Positions 1 to 4,304 of a stretch of DNA of 5,186 bases are shown piece by piece. Source of the stretch: Pedobacter sp. (lineage in GTDB: Bacteria > Bacteroidota > Bacteroidia > Sphingobacteriales > Sphingobacteriaceae); NCBI GenBank assembly GCA_028287885.1, contig JAQBOT010000226.1, positions 1 to 5,186 of the forward strand, read 5' to 3'. The translations under genes were made by a program, and so were the position numbers. Positions within the stretch are counted from its first letter, which is position 1; each line of letters starts with the position of its first letter. Below the pieces are notes generated by a model. The model searched no databases. It was not told the origin of the DNA and saw only the letters and a program-made list of their open reading frames with translations.

Positions 1-365
1 AAACGCGGAACATTGTTCATCAAAATTGGCTCGCGGAAAACGGTACCATCTAATATATTACGGATGGTTCCGTTTGGTGATTTCCACATTTGTTTCAGAC
101 TGAATTCCGTTACACGTTGCTCATCAGGGGTGATGGTAGCACATTTAATTCCAACACCATATTTTTTAATGGCTTCAGCAGCATCAATCGTCACTTGATC
201 ATCGGTCTGATCACGATATTCTACACCAAGGTCATAGTATTTAATGTCCAGATCCAGGTAAGGCAGGATCAATTTATCTTTAATAAATTTCCAGATGATG
301 CGAGTCATTTCGTCACCATCAAGCTCTACAACGGGCTGGGATACTTTAATTTTTTGTATAGACAT
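1..365 (-). CDS. icd: NADP-dependent isocitrate dehydrogenase, IDH1-like type (N-terminal part, 3' end outside window)
   Basis: The enzyme oxidatively decarboxylates isocitrate to 2-oxoglutarate in the TCA cycle, producing NADPH in the cytoplasm. The minus strand reads from ATG at 365 for 121 codons to the window edge. The start region contains [13 protein letters not shown]. Residues 76-80 read ATITP, and 94-111 run from the MWKSPNGT block through TIRNIL to GTVFRE. These align almost residue for residue with human IDH1. Substrate and cofactor contacts known there (Thr77, Ser94, Arg100, Arg109) correspond here to Thr79, Ser96, Arg102 and Arg111, all present. This is the eukaryote-like homodimeric subfamily, not the E. 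coli-type Icd; family length is about 400-410 residues, so roughly 70% lies outside. The start aligns well with IDH1, which supports it. The gene diverges from the acidic-protein gene across a 99-bp spacer with a -7 box at 399-406. The family assignment is very secure; cofactor preference is inferred from it. Confidence 0.95.
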   Translation of the reverse strand, partial: MSIQKIKVSQPVVELDGDEMTRIIWKFIKDKLILPYLDLDIKYYDLGVEYRDQTDDQVTIDAAEAIKKYGVGIKCATITPDEQRVTEFSLKQMWKSPNGTIRNILDGTVFREPILMNNVPR

Positions 366-398
366 AGTATTGGGTTCAAATTTTATTGATATGGGAAA

Positions 399-406
399 CA
401 AAGATA
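399..406 (-). promoter_or_regulatory. Candidate promoter -7 box for icd
   Basis: On the minus strand this reads TATCTTTG, a perfect match to the Bacteroidota -7 consensus TAnnTTTG. It lies 33 bp upstream of the icd ATG, implying a leader of about 25-30 nt. No convincing -33 TTTG is found 19-21 bp further upstream, so the call rests on one box plus position. The leader between box and ATG has no Shine-Dalgarno sequence, as is usual in this phylum. Confidence 0.55.
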
Positions 407-424
407 TAAATTCAAAAACAATTA

Positions 425-432
425 AAGATTTG
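425..432 (+). promoter_or_regulatory. Weak candidate promoter -7 box for the acidic-protein gene
   Basis: The plus strand reads AAGATTTG, seven of eight positions of the spaced consensus TAnnTTTG. It lies 32 bp upstream of the ATG at 465. No -33 box is seen at the right distance. The stretch between it and the start is very A-rich, a common feature of Bacteroidota translation starts. This is a positional suggestion only. Confidence 0.3.
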
Positions 433-464
433 ATACGGTTTTATATAAACAAAAACAGAAGATT

Positions 465-902
465 ATGAAACCGAATGAAGAAGCGAACCCAGACAGCCCG
501 GATAATATTAATAAATCAAACGATAAACTGCACAGTTCTGACCTGGGTGAAGTGAAGGATTTTGATAACCTGGCATACAATAAAGACACGAATACCTTTG
601 AATATGATGTTAAAGGGGAGGAGACCGACTACGATCATCCGCTGCCTTATGACACCGGTGGGGCGAATGGAACTGATTTCAACTCGGACTATGATGAAGC
701 AAACGAGTTTATTGGCGACGAGTATTCACGGACTCCGGTAGAAGATCCTGCATTGAACGATTTGGGTATGCGTGTGGATGATGGTGATATCGTAGAACTT
801 GATCCTGAGGATGAGTTGCTGGCGAGAACGCCTGAAGACGATCGCCCCGATTTGGATGAAGAAGGTTACCCGATCAACGACAGACCACCGCTTCCCTTGT
901 AA
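465..902 (+). CDS. Highly acidic, probably disordered hypothetical protein (145 aa)
   Basis: I do not recognise this protein and assign no function. It has about 43 Asp/Glu against 11 Lys/Arg, so a net charge near -32. It has no Cys or Trp, no signal peptide, no hydrophobic segment and no Walker, zinc or HTH motif. It is rich in D, E, N, P and G, suggesting intrinsic disorder in the cytoplasm. The C-terminal third contains two similar acidic stretches, RTPVEDP near residue 90 and RTPEDDRP near 121, and ends in the proline-rich tail NDRPPLPL. Reasons to believe it is real: an uninterrupted frame across a whole inter-gene space, an ATG preceded by an A-rich leader, a stop shortly before a hairpin, and gene-like codon use. 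It is divergent from icd and convergent with dnaX, so it is probably monocistronic. Alternatives include a charge-based binding partner or a stress-related acidic protein; neither is supported by a motif. Confidence 0.75.
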   Translation: MKPNEEANPDSPDNINKSNDKLHSSDLGEVKDFDNLAYNKDTNTFEYDVKGEETDYDHPLPYDTGGANGTDFNSDYDEANEFIGDEYSRTPVEDPALNDLGMRVDDGDIVELDPEDELLARTPEDDRPDLDEEGYPINDRPPLPL

Positions 903-939
903 CAATAATCCTTGAATAATAGTGGATTCACAAATATAC

Positions 940-968
940 GGTTCAAACTTAAATTTGAAGTTTCAACC
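940..968. terminator. Hairpin between convergent genes, possible bidirectional terminator
   Basis: Arms GGTTCAAACTT (940-950) and AAGTTTCAACC (958-968) pair over ten of eleven positions, with one C-C mismatch; the loop is seven bases (AAATTTG). It sits 38 bp past the stop of the acidic-protein gene and 6 bp past the stop of dnaX, where a shared terminator is expected. No clear T-run follows on either strand, so efficient intrinsic termination is uncertain. Confidence 0.5.
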
Positions 969-973
969 AAGAC

Positions 974-2911
974 TTAAGGGTTCACACTTAAATTGAAGAT
1001 GCGACGCATGTCCTCCAGCTTTGGATTCTTGCTTAGCAGATAGTTATACTTTTCAATACTTGTATATAGGCGGTTCGTTATTTTACGTTCCGCCTTTTCT
1101 GTAATTAAAGACAAATCAAAATTCTTTAATCTGGAGCGTAAGAAGTTCAAGAAGTCCACCAACTCATCTTGCAAAATACTTTCCTGAGCACTATTCTCGA
1201 TTAATACTTTGATCTGTGTGGGGGTTTCCAGTATTGGTGGATTGCTTTTTAGGAGCGTATAAAAATTGATTTTGTTGTCCACCATAGCCTTTTGGGTGTA
1301 TTCTTCCCAAAGGGTCATAAGCTGCTCAAAGCTAAATTCCTCCTTATCGTCTCCAAAGATATACTTGGGGCCTTTCTCTTCGATTCCGCCTGCGATATTT
1401 TGCAATGCTGTAATAGATGGAATCAGCATGTCGGAACCTTTCGTGTTTTCGCCTGGATTCAATGCAATTTTTCCAGTTGAGGGAAGCTTTATCGATGTTG
1501 GCTTACTAACAGGGCTCGGCTTAACTGGGCTCGAAGGCTGTTCAGGCTTCGATTCTGGTTCCTTTGCAATGGAATCAGGCGTTTGAACGTCTGGAGCTGA
1601 CTGCTGTTTCGATGTTGTTGTCGCTGTTGTTGTTGCCGGCGATGTAGCTGTCGGCGCTGTCGCCGGTGTGGCATTCAATGCTGGCCTGGCGTTTAACCCT
1701 GCTGTTGGTGCCGCACTCGATGTCGGTTGCTCCGAACTTAAATTAGTTTTTTTTTTAATCTGATCCTGGTCAGTTAAGCTTTCAGCGGCGAACTTCGGCA
1801 GCGAGGCGAGTTGAATGACCGAGGGGATGTGACACATCTTAATTAACGCCAATTCTACCTGCAAACGCTGGTTCTTGCTGTTCTTGTAAGTCAGGTCACA
1901 TTGGTTTGCAAGATTCAAAGCAGTTAAGATGAAAGAAACGGGTATTTGCTGACTTTGCTGCAAATACTTCTGCTTTATGTTTTCACTCACCTCAAGCAAT
2001 TTTACCGTTTGTGGGTCTTTGGCTACCAAGAGGTTTCTTAAATGGGTAGACAACCCATTGATGAAGTTGTTGCCATCAAAGCCATTATTCAGAATCTCAT
2101 CAAATAGAATCAATGCTTTGCTCACATCAGCACCGTTAAGATCTTCTGTAAGGCGGAAATAGTAATCGTAATCGAGAATGTTCAGGTTATCGATTACTGC
2201 TTTATAAGTTAAGTTCTTGTTTGTATAACTAACAATCTGGTCAAACATGGAAAGTGCATCCCGCAAACCACCATCTGCCTTTTGGGCAATGATGTGTAAG
2301 CCGTCCGCTTCCACTGTAATATCTTCACGTTCGGCAATCCTAGTCAGCAAGCCGGAGATATCATCAACCTGGATGCGATTGAAGTCAAAGATCTGACAAC
2401 GCGATAAAATCGTCGGCAAAATTTTATGCTTTTCTGTAGTTGCAAGAATGAATATGGCGTATGAAGGTGGCTCTTCCAGCGTCTTCAAAAATGCATTAAA
2501 TGCACTTGCAGACAGCATGTGCACCTCATCAATAATATAGATTTTATATTTTCCAGCTTGAGGCGGGATCCGCACTTGCTCAATCAGACTGCGAATATCA
2601 TCCACAGAATTGTTTGAGGCCGCATCAAGCTCATGAAAGTTAAAAGAATTGCCACCTTGAAAAGAAAGGCAGGACTCGCAAACTCCACAAGCCTCTATAC
2701 CTGATGTGAGGTTGGTACAATTGATTGTTTTTGCAAGGATCCTGGCGCAAGTGGTTTTACCCACACCCCGCGGACCACAAAACAGGAACGCCTGTGCCAG
2801 CTGATTGTTCTTGATGGCGTTCTTTAGTGTACCCGTAATGTGGTCTTGCCCAACCACCGTTTCAAAGGTTGCGGGGCGGTATTTACGTGCCGATACAATG
2901 AAGTTTTCCAT
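974..2911 (-). CDS. dnaX: DNA polymerase III subunit tau/gamma (clamp-loader ATPase)
   Basis: This is the ATPase that, with delta and delta', loads the sliding clamp; full-length tau also links the loader to the polymerase and helicase. Numbering from ATG 2911 (645 aa): Walker A GPRGVGKTT at 46-54; zinc-module cysteines at 65, 75, 78 and 81; Walker B/DExx IIDEVHML at 126-133; arginine-finger LSRC at 169-172; sensor-2 GGLRDAL at 214-220. A helical collar domain extends to about 370. A low-complexity Ala/Thr/Pro/Ser/Lys linker spans about 389-490. A C-terminal domain from about 525 ends NPKLEDMRRIFNL, the tau-specific part. A GTG two codons earlier (2917) is possible, but ATG fits the family start MENFIVSARKYRP better. 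No good promoter box is seen upstream. A ten-A run at codons 386-388 may produce a shorter gamma form (see separate entry). The identity is very secure. Confidence 0.97.
   Translation of the reverse strand: MENFIVSARKYRPATFETVVGQDHITGTLKNAIKNNQLAQAFLFCGPRGVGKTTCARILAKTINCTNLTSGIEACGVCESCLSFQGGNSFNFHELDAASNNSVDDIRSLIEQVRIPPQAGKYKIYIIDEVHMLSASAFNAFLKTLEEPPSYAIFILATTEKHKILPTILSRCQIFDFNRIQVDDISGLLTRIAEREDITVEADGLHIIAQKADGGLRDALSMFDQIVSYTNKNLTYKAVIDNLNILDYDYYFRLTEDLNGADVSKALILFDEILNNGFDGNNFINGLSTHLRNLLVAKDPQTVKLLEVSENIKQKYLQQSQQIPVSFILTALNLANQCDLTYKNSKNQRLQVELALIKMCHIPSVIQLASLPKFAAESLTDQDQIKKKTNLSSEQPTSSAAPTAGLNARPALNATPATAPTATSPATTTATTTSKQQSAPDVQTPDSIAKEPESKPEQPSSPVKPSPVSKPTSIKLPSTGKIALNPGENTKGSDMLIPSITALQNIAGGIEEKGPKYIFGDDKEEFSFEQLMTLWEEYTQKAMVDNKINFYTLLKSNPPILETPTQIKVLIENSAQESILQDELVDFLNFLRSRLKNFDLSLITEKAERKITNRLYTSIEKYNYLLSKNPKLEDMRRIFNLSVNP
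1611..1672 (-). repeat. Low-complexity trinucleotide-rich segment in dnaX linker
   Basis: On the coding strand this stretch is built largely of ACA, GCA, GCG and CCG-type triplets. It encodes an Ala/Thr/Pro tract containing SPATTTATTTS. Such a linker separates the ATPase core from the C-terminal tau domain and is expected to be flexible and fast-evolving. The repetitive triplets could expand or contract in frame by slippage. Function beyond spacing is not evident. Confidence 0.6.
1722..1737 (-). other. Small hairpin downstream of the dnaX A10 run
   Basis: On the coding strand, 1737-1722 reads GTTCGGAGCAACCGAC. CGG pairs with CCG across a five-base AGCAA loop, extended by two more pairs past a single bulged T. 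It begins nine bases after the A run, within the spacing used by frameshift-stimulating stems. It is short, so the effect could be weak or absent. Confidence 0.35.
1743..1756 (-). promoter_or_regulatory. Putative dnaX slippage/frameshift site (A10) with immediate alternative-frame stops
   Basis: The coding strand carries ten consecutive A at 1756-1747, starting exactly on a codon boundary (codons 386-388 are AAA, then ACT). The run contains a canonical A_AAA_AAA heptamer for -1 slippage. In the -1 frame (or with one added A in the mRNA) the next codons are AAC and TAA (stop 1745-1743), giving a 389-residue product. In the +1 frame (or with one A lost) they are CTA ATT TAA (stop 1740-1738), giving 390 residues. 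The stop falls between the helical collar and the linker, the place where gamma ends in characterised species. E. coli uses ribosomal frameshifting at an A-rich heptamer; Thermus uses transcriptional slippage on an A9 run. Which mechanism operates here, if any, is inferred. Confidence 0.7.
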
Positions 2912-3210
2912 CGGCACGAAATTATGAATTTTTTGCGCAGCTTGCTTTATTTTATTTTACTTCAACCATGGTGGCGAGTTTTTGTTGAAATTGGCCAGAT
3001 TGAACTTCCGATCGGCAGGCAATATTCGGCAGCGGTAAAGACTTTTGTAAGTAAAAAATCTAACACCCATCCCGTTCAGGCACATTTCTGATTTCTGCTT
3101 ATAAACATACTTCGGAGAGCCCGAAATGATGTTGGTTTTTGTTTGAGTTTGGCCTACTTTTTTCACCGCTTCTCTTAAGTTTGGTTCCTCCCTACTTTTC
3201 CGATAGCTTG

Positions 3211-3265
3211 AGGTAAAGGAAAGCTAAGGAGGAGCTAAGGAAAAGCTAGCCAGGAGCTAGCTGAA
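3211..3265. repeat. Five-unit 11-bp degenerate tandem repeat
   Basis: Five consecutive 11-bp units are in exact register: AGGTAAAGGAA, AGCTAAGGAGG, AGCTAAGGAAA, AGCTAGCCAGG, AGCTAGCTGAA. The first half of each is close to AGCTAAGG; divergence increases at both ends of the block. The plus strand is purine-rich. Units have no spacers, so it is not a CRISPR array, and each unit is out of reading frame with the next, so it is not a peptide repeat. Confidence 0.75.
3244..3262. other. Perfect 7-bp inverted repeat within the tandem repeat
   Basis: AGCTAGC (3244-3250) and GCTAGCT (3256-3262) are exact reverse complements separated by CAGGA. On the minus strand the stem is followed by a short T stretch and then TCC, resembling a weak terminator for minus-strand transcripts. 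It may alternatively be a by-product of the AGCT-containing repeat. A competing pairing exists between 3241-3251 and GGCAGCTTTT at 3280-3289. Confidence 0.45.
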
Positions 3266-3373
3266 ATTACAGTCCTTTTGGCAGCTTTTAGCCTTCAAAT
3301 TGCCATCAGTTTCATTGCTTGTATCTGCAGCATTTCCTTCAATAATTTAAGCATCAATCATGAGTCTTTTGAT

Positions 3374-3394
3374 GCCCTGATCGAATGTCAGGGC
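3374..3394 (-). terminator. Hairpin terminator candidate after the Crp/Fnr gene
   Basis: Arms GCCCTGA (3374-3380) and TCAGGGC (3388-3394) form a perfect 7-bp, GC-rich stem with a 7-base loop. It begins 8 bp beyond the TAA stop (3403-3405) of the minus-strand regulator gene, the usual terminator position. On the minus strand the stem is followed by ATCAAAAGACTC, without a T-run, so it could be a weak terminator or an mRNA 3'-end stabiliser. Confidence 0.6.
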
Positions 3395-3402
3395 GCGACG
3401 GA

Positions 3403-4098
3403 TTAGAACTCGTGTGTCGAAATCAACTGCTGAAGTTTATCTTCATCTTTTATCGACATGCTTTTTCCAGAAAGCGTAATGATATCATCTGTTACCAGCT
3501 CATTAATGGCACGAAATAAAGATTCATAAGCGGCACCTGAGTAGGAGGCGAGATCTTGCCTGGCGAGTTCTATATCAATACATCCTTCAGCGTTAAGCCC
3601 GAATTGATTTCTTAAACTGATGATGGATTGGGCTACACGTCCTTTAACCGGCATGTGGGCTAAATTTCGCATCCGTTTTTCTGAATTTTGTAGTTCAGTC
3701 GCAAAAAAACGCATCAACTTGATAGCAAATGCATTATTTATTTTTAATGACGATTCAAAGAAATCCATCGGCAGATAACAAACGGTACCTTTTTCCAGGG
3801 CCGTTGCTGAAACCGGATAGACGTTGTTGCTTTCTAAACCAAGATGACCTAAAATGTCGCCCTTTTTCGCAAATCGAATAATCAATTCCTTTTCGTTATC
3901 CCATTTCTTATGAACCTTCACATTTCCCTGATATACAAAATAGATTCCGGTAACCGGATCACCCTCTCTAAAGATCTCCTGCCCCTTCTTTATTTGAAAG
4001 TTCTGTTTGTTTGTTTCAACTGCAGGTTTCCAGTCACTTAGACACGTTGTGCACAAAAAACAGGTATTTAGATCGCAGTTATGCTTTGTCTTGTCCAT
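3403..4098 (-). CDS. Crp/Fnr-family transcriptional regulator with N-terminal Cys cluster
   Basis: This is a 231-residue cytoplasmic DNA-binding regulator. Residues about 30-120 form the cyclic-nucleotide-binding-like beta barrel, with the typical KKGQEIFREGDPVTGIYFV strand block (38-55) and FAKKGDILGH (76-85). A dimerisation helix spans about 122-148 (KLMRFFATELQNSEKRMRNL). A C-terminal winged helix-turn-helix covers about 150-217; the likely recognition helix is near 185-200 (SYSGAAYESLFRAINEL). Four cysteines (8, 13, 16, 19) cluster at the N-terminus and another is at 107. This resembles the layout of FNR, where N-terminal cysteines plus one in the barrel bind an oxygen-sensitive [4Fe-4S] cluster, but the spacing differs. 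The ligand is therefore inferred, not shown. Length matches the family. Start: ATG 4098 includes the whole Cys cluster and has an AAGGA 8 bp upstream, unusual for this phylum. The gene is divergent from the CLC gene. The family is certain; the signal sensed is unknown. Confidence 0.92.
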   Translation of the reverse strand: MDKTKHNCDLNTCFLCTTCLSDWKPAVETNKQNFQIKKGQEIFREGDPVTGIYFVYQGNVKVHKKWDNEKELIIRFAKKGDILGHLGLESNNVYPVSATALEKGTVCYLPMDFFESSLKINNAFAIKLMRFFATELQNSEKRMRNLAHMPVKGRVAQSIISLRNQFGLNAEGCIDIELARQDLASYSGAAYESLFRAINELVTDDIITLSGKSMSIKDEDKLQQLISTHEF

Positions 4099-4216
4099 TC
4101 AATTATCCTTAAGCTAAATAGGCCAGGGCACTAAATTATAAAATTCAATAGACATTCTCCATTTTTGTTATATGATAGGTACAAGGTAAATTCGAGTTTA
4201 TATGACAGAAAGTATA

Positions 4217-4242
4217 ATAATACATTGCACATGCAATATTAT
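4217..4242. promoter_or_regulatory. Dyad-symmetric operator candidate
   Basis: ATTGCA (4224-4229) and TGCAAT (4232-4237) are perfect inverted repeats separated by CA. The flanks ATAAT (4217-4221) and ATTAT (4238-4242) extend the symmetry with a 2-bp offset. The core TTGCA-CA-TGCAA recalls the TTG...CAA architecture of Fnr-type sites but has a shorter spacer than TTGAT-N4-ATCAA. It lies between the Crp/Fnr gene and the CLC promoter, centred about 60 bp upstream of the predicted CLC transcription start. The binding protein is unknown. Confidence 0.45.
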
Positions 4243-4255
4243 TTGTGTATTTTCG

Positions 4256-4286
4256 ATTGCTTTCATTCATTTAATATTTACTTTTG
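4256..4286 (+). promoter_or_regulatory. Bacteroidota-type promoter for the CLC gene
   Basis: The -7 box TACTTTTG (4279-4286) matches TAnnTTTG perfectly. ATTG (4256-4259), three of four to the -33 TTTG, is exactly 19 bp upstream. The predicted transcription start is near 4290-4293, giving a leader of about 12-15 nt before ATG 4305. The leader is AT-rich with no Shine-Dalgarno. Confidence 0.75.
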
Positions 4287-4304
4287 TAAAAATTTAAAGT
4301 AACA

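Larger units (their letters stand above)
2918..3373. other. Gene-poor stretch upstream of dnaX
   Basis: No protein-coding gene is supported here. Open frames on both strands (2957-3166 minus, GTG start; 2840-3091 plus, largely inside dnaX) have no recognisable motif and overlap each other. Visible elements are: three adjoining TTTTA-like units near 2945-2959; a direct repeat TCGGCAG around 3011-3030; a small hairpin TTCGG-AGAGC-CCGAA at 3111-3125; and the 11-bp repeat block at 3211-3265. I found no tRNA, and no -7 box at a convincing distance for dnaX. The part from 3266 to 3373 shows nothing I can name. The stretch could hold a small RNA, a decayed gene or a dispersed intergenic repeat. Confidence 0.5.

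Noticed and set aside
1266..1586. Plus-strand open frames inside dnaX (also 1977-2162, and 1489-1674 on the minus strand)
   Set aside because: They are shadows of the conserved dnaX frame in other frames, with composition determined by the real gene.
1747..1756. A10 run as a sequencing or assembly error in dnaX
   Set aside because: The annotated frame continues unbroken through the run into a C-terminal domain that looks like genuine tau, so the run length given is consistent with an intact gene.
2917..2924. TAATTTCG as a dnaX -7 box
   Set aside because: It matches seven of eight positions but would place the transcript start almost on the ATG, with no -33 box; likely chance.
2840..3091. 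Plus-strand 83-codon open frame overlapping the dnaX 5' end
   Set aside because: Its first part is antisense to the conserved DnaX N-terminus, and the remainder has no motif.
2957..3166. Minus-strand 69-codon open frame upstream of dnaX
   Set aside because: It starts with GTG, has no recognisable motif, promoter or ribosome-binding context, and overlaps another open frame of equal quality; not convincing as a gene.
3225..3232. Perfect Shine-Dalgarno-like TAAGGAGG on the plus strand
   Set aside because: It is part of the 11-bp repeat, no start codon with an open frame follows at a suitable distance, and this phylum rarely uses such sites.
3211..3265. Possible CRISPR array
   Set aside because: Units are 11 bp, contiguous, with no unique spacers and no cas genes nearby.
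4187..4195. TACCTTG-like -7 box for the Crp/Fnr gene on the minus strand
   Set aside because: It lacks one T of the consensus TAnnTTTG and implies a long leader of roughly 80 nt; too weak to list.
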